Shown here: in pieces, positions 1 through 6,917 of the stretch
Position numbering within the stretch: position 1 is the stretch's first letter
Layout of the letters: the number at the start of each line of letters is the position of its first letter
Source of the DNA: an uncultured Bacteroidota bacterium
GTDB lineage: Bacteria > Bacteroidota > Bacteroidia > Chitinophagales > Chitinophagaceae
Direction: 5' to 3'
Length of the DNA stretch: 8,922 nucleotides
NCBI GenBank assembly: GCA_946479535.1
Contig: CAMLGP010000075.1
Location: 1 to 8,922 of the forward strand
Notes under the pieces: model-generated
The model's input: only the letters and a program-made list of their open reading frames with translations
Databases searched by the model: none
What the model was told of the DNA's origin: nothing
Made by a program: the position numbers and the translations under genes

Positions 1-1
1 A

Positions 2-208
2 AAGGTTCCCATAAAGGAAGAGAACAAACCGGTTTCTGGGATAGGTATTTCCAATGTCCGTAAAAGACTGGAACTACTTTACCCTGGAAAACATGAACTT
101 GCCATTCGTGAGGAAGAAGATGTATTTATTGTAAAGCTTGCCGTTGAACTGGAAAGAGATTCTACGGTAAAAACCGTTAAAGCAATTCCTGAATTGACCC
201 ATGCCTGA
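2..208 (+). CDS. LytS-type sensor histidine kinase, C-terminal end (partial)
   Basis: This is the last 68 codons of a gene that begins before the window. The translation carries the C-terminal ATP-binding glycine box of the His_kinase/LytS family: G-I-G-I-S-N-V-R-K-R-L at about residues 13-23, followed by E-L-L-Y-P-G-K-H, then a closing beta-strand pair (LAIREEEDVFIVKLAVEL). In this family the domain binds ATP and phosphorylates a histidine, then passes phosphate to a LytTR regulator. The stop TGA (206-208) lies inside the downstream regulator gene, whose ATG begins at 201. The 8-base overlap suggests translational coupling and identifies the two as a cognate pair. The sensing and dimerisation parts are outside the window, so the stimulus cannot be inferred. 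Confidence 0.9.
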   Translation, partial: KVPIKEENKPVSGIGISNVRKRLELLYPGKHELAIREEEDVFIVKLAVELERDSTVKTVKAIPELTHA

Positions 209-920
209 AACCAGGACTATAAAATGCCTGATCGTTGATGATGAACCTCCCGCTCGTGAGGTGCTTCGGCATTATGTAGCACAGCTTCCTTCTCTTGAAA
301 TAGCGGCAGAATGTGAGAATGCCATCCAGGCCTTTGCTTTTTTACAAAAACAGCCTGTTGATCTCATTTTCCTTGATATAAGGATGCCTCAGTTAAATGG
401 CAATGATTTCCTGAAGTCATTGTCTAATCCTCCTTTGATCATATTTACTACCGCCTATTCTGAATATGCGGTGGAGGCTTATGAACTGAACGTAGTGGAT
501 TACCTGGTCAAACCTGTAAGATTTGACCGCTTTCTGAAATCCATGCAAAAAGTATTTGCTGTCTATAATATGAAACCGGTAGCAGAGCCAGCTATAGCAG
601 AAGAAAAGAAAATTGAACCTTTTGTTTATTTCCGTGCAGATCGTAAAATGATCAAAGTAATGCTAGATGATATCCTGTATATCGAGAGCATGAAAGATTA
701 TATCAAGATATTCACCAGGCAGTCAGTTATTATTACCAAGCAGTCCATTAGCTCAGTTGAAGCCATGCTTCCTGAAAAAGAATTTGTAAGAGTTCACCGA
801 TCTTATATTGTTTCACTCAAAAAGATCAGGTCCTTCACCAATGAGTTGATGGAAATTGAAAAGACGGAAATACCAATCGGTAAATTATACAGGAACGTGG
901 TAATGAAAATGTTGGGCTGA
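201..920 (+). CDS. LytTR-family response regulator
   Basis: This 239-residue protein is a two-component transcription regulator. Residues 7-120 form a receiver domain with the acidic pair D13/D14, phospho-acceptor D59 (in FLDIRMP), the T84 switch (FTTAYSEYAVEAY) and K104 (YLVKP). A charged linker (about 126-139) leads to a LytTR DNA-binding domain (about 140-239) with the family hallmarks L-Y-I-E-S-M-K-D-Y at 159-167 and F-V-R-V-H-R-S-Y at 195-202. Phosphorylation by the upstream LytS-type kinase is expected to drive binding to direct repeats near target promoters. The ATG at 201 overlaps the kinase stop and has no Shine-Dalgarno sequence in front of it, so translation probably depends on the upstream gene. 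The target genes cannot be told from this window. Length and all key residues are normal. Confidence 0.95.
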   Translation: MPETRTIKCLIVDDEPPAREVLRHYVAQLPSLEIAAECENAIQAFAFLQKQPVDLIFLDIRMPQLNGNDFLKSLSNPPLIIFTTAYSEYAVEAYELNVVDYLVKPVRFDRFLKSMQKVFAVYNMKPVAEPAIAEEKKIEPFVYFRADRKMIKVMLDDILYIESMKDYIKIFTRQSVIITKQSISSVEAMLPEKEFVRVHRSYIVSLKKIRSFTNELMEIEKTEIPIGKLYRNVVMKMLG

Positions 921-937
921 TCCCGTAGCTATCCGGA

Positions 938-3295
938 TTAGAGTATTCTCAACTTCGCGTAATTCAACATGATCTTCTTCTCTCCATTATGCTCAAACTT
1001 TACGGTAGCAATTGGATTATGAGCGGCACCTTCCATTTTGACCACTTCTCCAAATCCAAATTTCTGATGCTCTACTTTCTGACCTACCTGAAGGTCTGTA
1101 GTATCGCTGGCTTTGAAGTCCGATGAAGGAATATGTTCCACTACCTTCGGGTAATTTGTTTTAGGCGCCAGATAAGGTGTTGAGGAAGTGGAGGCTTTTG
1201 GAGGAGCTCCATAACGTCTTTCAGCTTCTTTTACATCATTGTAATCACCGCCACCAAAACCACCCTTCATTCTCTCAAAGGCTGATCCGCCTGACCAGTT
1301 ATTCATACCCTGGTTACGCGTACCTCCGCCAGCAAAACTTCTGTCAATAAGTTCACCAGGTATTTCTTCAATGAAGCGGCTTGGTTCATTCTGCACCAGG
1401 TTACCAAAACGGTAACGCGTATTGGCATAGGTGATCCAGAGTTTTTTCTTGGCCCTTGTGATCACTACATAAAATAGTCTTCTTTCCTCTTCCAGTTCTT
1501 CCCTGGTATTGATTGACATGGCATTCGGGAAAAGCATCTCTTCCAGTCCGGCTGCAAACACTACCCCAAATTCCAGGCCTTTGGCTGCATGGATGGTCAT
1601 TAGTTTTACTGTATCTGCATTGGGATCTTTTTCATCTGAATCCGTTAACAGCGTGATCTGTTGAAGATAGGCGCCGAGACCTTTATCAACCAGCTCTCCA
1701 TCCTCATTATCCGGACTTTCCACCCACTCTTTAATGGAGTTCAATAATTCCTGAATGTTTTCATATCGTGCCAGGCCTTCCGTACTCTTATCATTAAATA
1801 GTTCGCGCACTATATTAGTCTGCTTTCCCACATGTGTTGCCACTTCATAAGCATTCTGCCTTGTCAACATACTGGCAAAGCTTTTCATCATGGTCACAAA
1901 ATCCTGCAGAGCCGTCAAAGTGCCTGCACGGAACCCATATCGATCTGCATTCTCCAGCACTTCCCAGATGGAAATATTACTTTCATTGGCTGCAAGCACC
2001 AGTTTATCAATAGTGGTCTTGCCAATACCGCGAGCTGGATAGTTGATGATCCGTTTCAGCGCTTCTTCATCTCTTGGATTCACCAGGAGACGCAGGTAAG
2101 CAACCAGGTCTTTTATTTCCTTCCGTTGATAAAAGCTGATGCCACCATACATTGTATAGGGAATGCCCATCCGCCGTAATGCTTCTTCAAATGACCGGCT
2201 CTGGGCGTTTGTACGATAAAGTATGGCAAAATCCTTATTGGGAAAATGATTTCGGAGCTTTTGTTCCTGGATTGTATCCGCTACAAATTTTCCTTCCTCA
2301 TTATCTGATACCGTGCGCACCAGTCTGATCTTCTCCCCCTCCCCGTTCTCTGTAAACAATACCTTTTCAATCTGGCCCTTGTTATGACTGATCACTTCAT
2401 TAGCCACCTTCAGTATATTCTTGGTACTTCGGTAATTCTGTTCCAGTTTGATCACCGCTACATTATCATAATCCTTCTGGAATTGCAGGATGTTCTGAAT
2501 GGTGGCGCCGCGAAAGCTATAGATACTCTGGGCATCATCACCTACCACGCAAACATTTTCATGCATGGCACCCAATAGTTTTATGATCTCGTATTGTGCA
2601 GGGTTGGTATCCTGGTACTCATCAATAAGGATGTATTTGAATTTGCGCTGATACTTGCTCAAACTTTCCGGGAAATTTTTAAGAAGCTCATAGAACTTCA
2701 GCAACAGATCATCAAAATCCATGGCTCCGTTCTTAAAGCACCTTTTTACATAGGCATCATAGATCTGTGCGATAGCGGGCCGGTTGGAGCGCATATCTTC
2801 CTGCTGAATATAATAATCTGTGGCATATTCTGCCGGACCAACCAGTGCATTTTTGGCGGAAGATATTCTGTTATAAACGGTATTGGGTTTATAATGTTTA
2901 TCGTCGAGATTCAATTCATTGATAACTGTCTTTACCACACTTTTGGCGTCATCGGTATCATAAATAGTGAATTGATTAGGATATCCCAGGCGATGTGCCT
3001 CTGCACGAAGGATCCTTGCAAAAACTGAGTGAAAGGTGCCGATGTATAAATTGCGCGCTTCGTTATTTCCAAGGATGCGTTCTACCCGCTCTTTCATTTC
3101 TTTGGCGGCCTTGTTGGTAAAAGTAAGTGCGAGTATATTAAAAGCATCCACACCTTTAGACATCAGGTGAGCGATTCGGGTAGTTAATACTTTGGTCTTG
3201 CCGCTCCCGGCTCCAGCAACAATCATCAATGGGCCATCGATATGTTGTACGGCTTCCTTTTGCCTCTCGTTCAAATCCTTCAGGTAGTCTTGCAT
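938..3295 (-). CDS. uvrD: UvrD/PcrA-type ATP-dependent DNA helicase (SF1A)
   Basis: This 785-residue superfamily 1A 3'-5' DNA helicase acts in nucleotide excision and mismatch repair and in clearing proteins from DNA. All core motifs are visible: Q-motif glutamine Q12 (LNERQKEAV), Walker A AGAGSGKT at 27-34, motif Ia TFTNKAA at 58-64, GTFHS at 86-90, Walker B DEYQDT at 225-230, motif III GDDAQSIYSFRGA at 252-264, motif IV QNYRS at 286-290, motif V TIHAAKGLEF at 567-576 and motif VI around 602-619 (VVITRA). A glycine-rich flexible linker (about 655-685) leads to a C-terminal Tudor-like domain (about 736-785, LQVGQKVEHQKFGFGEVV). In PcrA/UvrD that domain contacts RNA polymerase. The start fits the family, with the Q-motif about 10 residues in. 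The gene is convergent with the response regulator and divergent from the YtxH-like gene. PcrA and UvrD cannot be told apart here. Confidence 0.97.
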   Translation of the reverse strand: MQDYLKDLNERQKEAVQHIDGPLMIVAGAGSGKTKVLTTRIAHLMSKGVDAFNILALTFTNKAAKEMKERVERILGNNEARNLYIGTFHSVFARILRAEAHRLGYPNQFTIYDTDDAKSVVKTVINELNLDDKHYKPNTVYNRISSAKNALVGPAEYATDYYIQQEDMRSNRPAIAQIYDAYVKRCFKNGAMDFDDLLLKFYELLKNFPESLSKYQRKFKYILIDEYQDTNPAQYEIIKLLGAMHENVCVVGDDAQSIYSFRGATIQNILQFQKDYDNVAVIKLEQNYRSTKNILKVANEVISHNKGQIEKVLFTENGEGEKIRLVRTVSDNEEGKFVADTIQEQKLRNHFPNKDFAILYRTNAQSRSFEEALRRMGIPYTMYGGISFYQRKEIKDLVAYLRLLVNPRDEEALKRIINYPARGIGKTTIDKLVLAANESNISIWEVLENADRYGFRAGTLTALQDFVTMMKSFASMLTRQNAYEVATHVGKQTNIVRELFNDKSTEGLARYENIQELLNSIKEWVESPDNEDGELVDKGLGAYLQQITLLTDSDEKDPNADTVKLMTIHAAKGLEFGVVFAAGLEEMLFPNAMSINTREELEEERRLFYVVITRAKKKLWITYANTRYRFGNLVQNEPSRFIEEIPGELIDRSFAGGGTRNQGMNNWSGGSAFERMKGGFGGGDYNDVKEAERRYGAPPKASTSSTPYLAPKTNYPKVVEHIPSSDFKASDTTDLQVGQKVEHQKFGFGEVVKMEGAAHNPIATVKFEHNGEKKIMLNYAKLRIL

Positions 3296-3299
3296 GTTG

Positions 3300-3332
3300 C
3301 GAATTTACGACAAGGCGGCATGCAGGGGTAAA
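3300..3332 (-). promoter_or_regulatory. Candidate Bacteroidota-type promoter of the helicase gene
   Basis: Reading the minus strand, TAAATTCG (3300-3307) resembles the Bacteroidota -7 element TAnnTTTG with one mismatch. TTTA (3329-3332), 21 bases upstream, resembles the -33 element TTTG. The -7 element sits only four bases before the helicase ATG, so the transcript would be leaderless or nearly so. This is a pattern match only. Confidence 0.35.
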
Positions 3333-3398
3333 GTCTGGCCTGATATTTATATCTATAACAGTATAAAACTTATTCTCAACAAATTAAAACCGAGACGT

Positions 3399-3626
3399 AT
3401 GAACAAATTTTTGACCGGGTTAGCGATCGGTATCGCGATAGGGTGCTTGATTGCCCCGGATAAAGGCACGGAAACCCGCCGGAAGCTGAGTACAAAAGGT
3501 AAACAGCTGAAAGACCAGTTCAATGATTTTGTGGATTCCTGGGCAGAAAAAATTGACTCACTGAGAGGAGAAACAGAAGATTTTATGGACGAAACAGCGC
3601 CGCGGGCAAAACCATACACAGTATAA
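3399..3626 (+). CDS. Small YtxH-like membrane protein
   Basis: This 75-residue protein resembles the YtxH family. It has one N-terminal membrane segment (about residues 4-19, FLTGLAIGIAIGCLIAP) followed directly by the family-like D-K-G-T-E-T-R-R-K-L stretch at 21-30, which resembles the AP-x-x-G-x-E-T-R-x-x-L seen in YtxH proteins. A charged, helical, probably coiled tail (31-65) follows. YtxH proteins are linked to general stress in other bacteria, but their biochemical role is unknown. I chose the ATG at 3399 because the membrane segment starts there. The frame is open back to an ATG at 3294, but that would overlap the helicase start codon and the shared promoter region and would add an atypical 35-residue lead. 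The gene is monocistronic and ends 22 bp before a strong hairpin terminator. Confidence 0.8.
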   Translation: MNKFLTGLAIGIAIGCLIAPDKGTETRRKLSTKGKQLKDQFNDFVDSWAEKIDSLRGETEDFMDETAPRAKPYTV

Positions 3627-3648
3627 GGACCATCCTCGCCCACAAAAT

Positions 3649-3698
3649 AAAAATTCAAAAGTATTAAGTCCGGAAGGGCCATTTACTTTTGAATTTTT
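3649..3698. terminator. Strong bidirectional intrinsic terminator
   Basis: A perfect 15-bp inverted repeat pairs AAAAATTCAAAAGTA (3649-3663) with TACTTTTGAATTTTT (3684-3698) around a 20-base loop. The plus strand continues with T-rich sequence; the minus strand reads into TTTTTATTTTG. It serves the YtxH-like gene (stop at 3626). Its symmetry, together with the minus-strand open frame ending at 3702, suggests it once served a convergent gene as well. Confidence 0.8.
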
Positions 3699-3701
3699 TA
3701 T

Positions 3702-3896
3702 TTATACCGAATACGACCAATACCAGGTTACCTTATCTTTTGAATTCTGATTAGCCTGATCCCTGCAAAGAAGAATAGGGATTCCAGATGTCAGTATCTG
3801 CCTGAAATTATATGTTGTTCCATTCGGGTTAAGAAATTCATCGCAGCCAGGATAAGTCCTGCAATGCCCGGCAGTGTTAGTATTATACGCAGGTTT
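3702..3896 (-). pseudogene. Possible 3' remnant of an unrecognised gene
   Basis: A minus-strand frame is open for 64 codons and ends in TAA at 3702-3704, four bases from the T-flanked hairpin. It contains no ATG, GTG or TTG, and a TAG (3897-3899) lies directly in front, so as it stands it cannot be translated from a normal start. The translation has a balanced, soluble, protein-like composition: four cysteines, then a C-terminal K-V-T-W-Y-W-S-Y-S-V. I do not recognise the family. I read it as the 3' end of a gene whose 5' part has been lost or shifted. A second minus-strand frame (about 3799-3927) includes a hydrophobic run, N-L-R-I-I-L-T-L-P-G-I-A-G-L-I-L, which may be the frameshifted upstream part or chance. 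A 64-codon open stretch can also arise by chance. Confidence 0.3.
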
Positions 3897-3899
3897 CTA

Positions 3900-4320
3900 T
3901 TTTCGATATTACCCTTTTGATATTATAAACAAAGCTTATGCCTTATGATGGCATGATGAGGAGGAAATTTGCTTTGGAGTATGTGAATTCACCTACACAA
4001 TAGCTTGAGGTGATAAAATAAAAAAAGGGCCAGAATAAAAATTCAGCCCCTTAATAAAATCCAATATCCAATGAAAAACTGATTAGATAAGTTCAAAACC
4101 TATGCCACTACGCATTCATGCCTTGCCAATACAAAGAAGGAAACCTTAAATGTGTAAGCTCTTTCCACTTTGGGAAAACGATTACCCATTATTGATTTAT
4201 ACCAAATTGACAATTCCCTGACTTTACAACCATTAAAGACCTGTTAAACCATAAATTAATGGCATCTGCGGGCATGATAAATGCGTTAACCCAATAGCAG
4301 CTAAGAAACAAACTCCACAC
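3900..4320. other. Gene-free stretch upstream of the subtilase gene
   Basis: I find no supported gene in these 420 bases. The region holds a 5-bp hairpin (ATGCC 3938-3942 with GGCAT 3950-3954) and a minus-strand terminator-like hairpin near 4025-4052. An ATG at about 4052 on the plus strand is followed by a stop after three codons. The longest small frames (for example a 29-codon minus-strand frame, about 4125-4190 and below) have no recognisable product. No clear TAnnTTTG-type promoter is visible before the ATG at 4321, so the subtilase promoter remains unassigned. Confidence 0.5.
4015..4052 (-). terminator. Orphan minus-strand terminator-like hairpin
   Basis: Positions 4025-4036 pair with 4041-4052 (AAGGGCCAGAAT against ATTCAGCCCCTT: 10 of 12 pairs, loop AAAA). 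On the minus strand the stem runs directly into a T-tract (TTTTT, A, TTTT). This is the shape of an intrinsic terminator for leftward transcription, but no minus-strand gene is recognisable between it and the rightward subtilase gene at 4321. Confidence 0.5.
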
Positions 4321-5502
4321 ATGATATTGCGAAAGATCCTGATTCCAGCCATCGCCTGTTTAATAGCCTTTGCCTCCTGTAAAAAGGAGGGGAACTCAAA
4401 GAATGCGGCTACTGCATCTCCTGATGACTGTGTACAGAGCGCTGCAGCATCAAGTGGCAGCGTGATTGAAGGGCAATACATTGTTCTTTACAAGGACAAT
4501 GCAATCAACGCCAAAGGTATTACAGCGCAACGCATGAATGAATTCACCCAGGATGCGCTGTCCAGAAATAATATTAGTGAAAAGGCATTGCAGGAAAGTT
4601 TCGCCGGCGAACCGGGCGGTTTTATTGCCGCTCTTTCTGAAAGTGAAGCCGCCAGGTTACGCAAGGATGAAAATATTGAGGCCATTGAACCAGACAGGAT
4701 CATTGCTCTCAGCAATTGCTTTACTGTTGTAGCACCCCGGCTGGTCACCTGGAATATAGAGAGGATCGGTTATGGAAATGGTATTGGAAAAAGAGCCTGG
4801 ATTATTGATACAGGGATCGATTTTGACCACCCTGATCTGAATGTAGATGTTTCAAAAAGTAAAAGTTTTATTTCAGGAGTAATTTCTGCCGATGATGAGA
4901 ATGGCCACGGTACACATGTGGCTGGCATTATCGGTGCAAAGAACAATACATTTGGCGTATTGGGTGTTGCCTCTGGAGCAACCCTGGTTTCCTGTCGCGT
5001 TCTGGATAAGGATGGATCCGGTTCACTCTCTAATATCATCCAGGCATTATCCTATATCAGCGCTAACGCTTCCCCTGGCGATGTTGTAAATATGAGTGTA
5101 GGTGATGATGACGGTATTTCCGAAATTCTCGACAGACAGGTACAATCTGTGGCTTCAAAAGGAATTCTGTTTTCAATTGCCGCAGGCAATGAACATACAG
5201 ATGCCAATAAATATTCTCCAGGAAGAGCAAGTGGTCCCAATATTTTCACTGTAACAGCTATTGACAGCCTTGACAATTTTGCCAGTTTTTCCAATTACGG
5301 AAATGATGTGGTGGACTATGCAATGCCAGGGGTTAAAATTTTATCAACCTATATCGGCAACAAATATGCGTATATGAGTGGTACCTCCATGGCAGCTCCG
5401 CATATGGCCGGACTCTTATTACTCAAGGGTGCCGCTTTTTCCAAAAACGGATTTGCAAAGAATGATCCGGATGGAACTCCGGACCCCATCGCGCATTTCT
5501 AA
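4321..5502 (+). CDS. Lipoprotein S8 (subtilisin-like) serine peptidase
   Basis: This 393-residue secreted protease begins with a signal peptide (about 1-19) ending F-A-S-C-K-K-E, so Cys20 is the likely lipidated residue and the enzyme should be membrane-anchored outside the cytoplasm. Residues about 50-130 resemble the I9 inhibitor/propeptide (G-Q-Y-I-V-L-Y-K-D at 51-59; I-E-A-I-E-P-D at 119-125). Family knowledge says this domain is usually removed after folding; here the lipid anchor would sit on it. The peptidase domain (about 140-375) has the full triad: D163 (IIDTGIDFDHPDL), H196 (NGHGTHVAG) and S356 (GTSMAAPHMAG), with oxyanion N290 (AAGNEH). The chain ends soon after the catalytic domain with no sorting or adhesion domain. 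The substrate is unknown. It is monocistronic and shares a terminator with the convergent barrel gene. Confidence 0.93.
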   Translation: MILRKILIPAIACLIAFASCKKEGNSKNAATASPDDCVQSAAASSGSVIEGQYIVLYKDNAINAKGITAQRMNEFTQDALSRNNISEKALQESFAGEPGGFIAALSESEAARLRKDENIEAIEPDRIIALSNCFTVVAPRLVTWNIERIGYGNGIGKRAWIIDTGIDFDHPDLNVDVSKSKSFISGVISADDENGHGTHVAGIIGAKNNTFGVLGVASGATLVSCRVLDKDGSGSLSNIIQALSYISANASPGDVVNMSVGDDDGISEILDRQVQSVASKGILFSIAAGNEHTDANKYSPGRASGPNIFTVTAIDSLDNFASFSNYGNDVVDYAMPGVKILSTYIGNKYAYMSGTSMAAPHMAGLLLLKGAAFSKNGFAKNDPDGTPDPIAHF

Positions 5503-5595
5503 AAATAAAGTTGCTTACAGTAAACGATTGCATCTTACTTTTTAATGATTATTTATTTAGATAAACGAGTTTCTTTTTTGCTTACTATGGAACAA

Positions 5596-5628
5596 AAAAG
5601 GCGTCTGACCCTAATCATGACGCCTTTT
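5596..5628. terminator. Bidirectional terminator between convergent genes
   Basis: AAAAGGCGTC (5596-5605) pairs perfectly with GACGCCTTTT (5619-5628), and TGA/TCA extends the stem inside. The plus strand continues CATTTTT and the minus strand continues TTGTTCC after its T-run. The hairpin lies between the stops of the subtilase (5502) and barrel (5652) genes and can end both transcripts. Confidence 0.85.
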
Positions 5629-5651
5629 CATTTTTAAATATTTTAAATCGC

Positions 5652-6506
5652 TTAATATCTTGTGGCAGGACATCCTGCTTTCTTATCTCTTTTATAAGCC
5701 GGTAAGCCTGCAATCTGTTTGTATTTATCAAAGAAGTAACGTACTGTATAGGTAACCGCGATATAGTAATAACCGTCCTTGTTCTTTGGGTTACCACGCA
5801 CTGATCCAGCGGCAGGGTAAGGACCTGCACCTACTTCATCTCCGCGATAGGCAAGATCAACTGATTGCTGTCCTTTCAAATCCAGTAATAATGCCGGATC
5901 TACATAGGTTCCACTCACATCATCCAGGAGATCGCCGAATGTATAACGATAACCGAATTCCAGTCCAAGCCGCATATCTTCATTTAATGATCTTTCTATA
6001 CCGATTCCCATTGGAATGCATAATTGGGTAAGGCCATATTTCTTCACCCCGTCAATTACCCCTTCACCTTCAGTAGCCAGAGGTTGAAGTTTTACTTTCT
6101 GACCATTTGCATCTTTTGTTGTGGGATTGAAATGAAATACACCTACTCCGGCAAATGCATAAGGTATCCACCAGCTTTCATTAGGATCTAGGAAGCTGTA
6201 CTGACCCCCCAGTTCCCATTCAAAAAGGCCTGATTTAAAATTCAGATTTCTTGCCTTCATGCTTTCAGTGCCCTTTTTATCATCTCCCGTTAAGGAAGTA
6301 AGAGTAAGATAGCTGCGGGCCGAGATCTTTTCGGTAAGGTCATAACGGACACCGAGAGACCCCATCAGTCTGTTTCCGGAAAGTGTAATTGAATGTGCTT
6401 TTAAATCCCCTGTGTATCCGGCAAGGCCGAGACGGCCTGAAAAGTGAAAATTCTGGGCAGAGCAAAATAAAGGCAGGCTGAACAGCCCGATAAGTAGTTG
6501 TTTCAT
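5652..6506 (-). CDS. DUF6089-type outer-membrane beta-barrel protein
   Basis: This 284-residue protein has a type I signal peptide (MKQLLIGLFSLPLFCSAQ, cleavage about residue 17 or 18; the residue before Cys15 is Phe, so it is not a good lipobox). Alternating amphipathic strands typical of a small outer-membrane barrel follow. Landmarks resembling the Bacteroidota DUF6089 family are G-Y-T-G-D-L at 30-35, A-G-V-G-V-F-H-F-N-P at 119-128, L-Q-P-L-A-T-E-G-E-G at 140-149, L-G-L-E-F-G-Y-R at 180-187 and F-G-D-L-L-D-D-V-S-G-T-Y at 190-201. A final aromatic strand (Y-Y-Y-I-A-V-T-Y-T-V-R-Y-F-F at 246-259) is followed by a short basic tail ending C-P-A-T-R-Y. The molecular role of the family is not established; a structural or transport role in the outer membrane is inference. 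No convincing promoter was found upstream, and the 5' side faces the 11-bp repeat region. Confidence 0.85.
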   Translation of the reverse strand: MKQLLIGLFSLPLFCSAQNFHFSGRLGLAGYTGDLKAHSITLSGNRLMGSLGVRYDLTEKISARSYLTLTSLTGDDKKGTESMKARNLNFKSGLFEWELGGQYSFLDPNESWWIPYAFAGVGVFHFNPTTKDANGQKVKLQPLATEGEGVIDGVKKYGLTQLCIPMGIGIERSLNEDMRLGLEFGYRYTFGDLLDDVSGTYVDPALLLDLKGQQSVDLAYRGDEVGAGPYPAAGSVRGNPKNKDGYYYIAVTYTVRYFFDKYKQIAGLPAYKRDKKAGCPATRY

Positions 6507-6697
6507 TTGGTTCGAATTAAAAGGTGCTGGCTAAAGAACGCTTTTTTGAACAAATTAGTATACCCGGATACTTCCTTTTTTAAGTGTTATGATAACAGAA
6601 TCAGTGATTTAGAAGAAATTATTAATTTCAGCAAGGATTTGGGGTTAAGCCTGATTTGTAATAGGGTTTCCAGTCTGGGCCTGGCTATTTCGCTGCA

Positions 6698-6751
6698 TTT
6701 GTGTTGCTAAAGTATTTTCTTTTGTTGCTTGCTTCTTGCTTGTTTCTTGCT
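6698..6751 (-). repeat. AGCAA-type 11-bp units, leftward block
   Basis: On the minus strand, AGCAAGAAACA (6751-6741), AGCAAGAAGCA (6740-6730) and AGCAACAAAAG (6729-6719) are three adjoining 11-mers. After a 10-base gap, AGCAACACAAA (6708-6698) is a fourth. An extra out-of-phase AGCAA core occurs at 6733-6729. The five-base core is constant and the next six bases vary but are A-rich. Confidence 0.85.
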
Positions 6752-6810
6752 TCATTTACGCTGAAAAGTGCCCATTTTTAGCAACAAACAAGCAAGGAAC
6801 AAGCAACGAA
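6721..6810. repeat. Long imperfect inverted repeat (31-bp stem, 28-base loop)
   Basis: Positions 6721-6751 pair with 6780-6810: 27 of 31 positions are Watson-Crick, two more could form G-T wobbles and two are mismatched. The loop is 6752-6779. Both arms are made of AGCAA-type 11-mers in opposite orientation, so the stem is a by-product of, or the reason for, the head-to-head array. Neither side carries a proper T-tract after the stem, so it is not an ordinary terminator. Confidence 0.85.
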
Positions 6811-6877
6811 TAAGCAATAAAGGGGGTGTTTTTAGCAAGAATCAAGCAAGAGGAGAGCAAGAATGAAGCAAGCCGGC
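6775..6877 (+). repeat. AGCAA-type 11-bp units, two rightward blocks of four
   Basis: AGCAA cores start at 6780, 6791, 6802 and 6813, and again at 6834, 6845, 6856 and 6867. Spacing is exactly 11 bp within each block and 21 bp between blocks. Each block is preceded by TTTTT (6775-6779 and 6829-6833). Units are AGCAACAAACA, AGCAAGGAACA, AGCAACGAATA, AGCAATAAAGG, then AGCAAGAATCA, AGCAAGAGGAG, AGCAAGAATGA, AGCAAGCCGGC. Confidence 0.9.
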
Positions 6878-6917
6878 CAGGGCAGCAGGCCACATCGGAA
6901 AGGCCTTTTCACCGCTT

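Noticed and set aside
3294..3398. Longer start for the YtxH-like protein at 3294
   Set aside because: It would overlap the helicase start codon and its probable promoter, and it adds 35 residues before the family's normal N-terminal membrane segment.
6498..6710. 70-codon plus-strand open frame
   Set aside because: It starts inside the first codons of the barrel gene on the opposite strand, has no recognisable domain and no start signals.
6698..6714. Promoter (TACTTTAG) and 17-codon minus-strand frame starting at about 6697
   Set aside because: It is a 7-of-8 match to the -7 element but without a -33 box, and the short frame has no recognisable product; the AGCAA unit explains the same bases.
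6721..6810. Ordinary intrinsic terminator for the acylase gene
   Set aside because: The hairpin is about 280 bp past the stop codon and no uninterrupted T-tract follows the stem on the minus strand.
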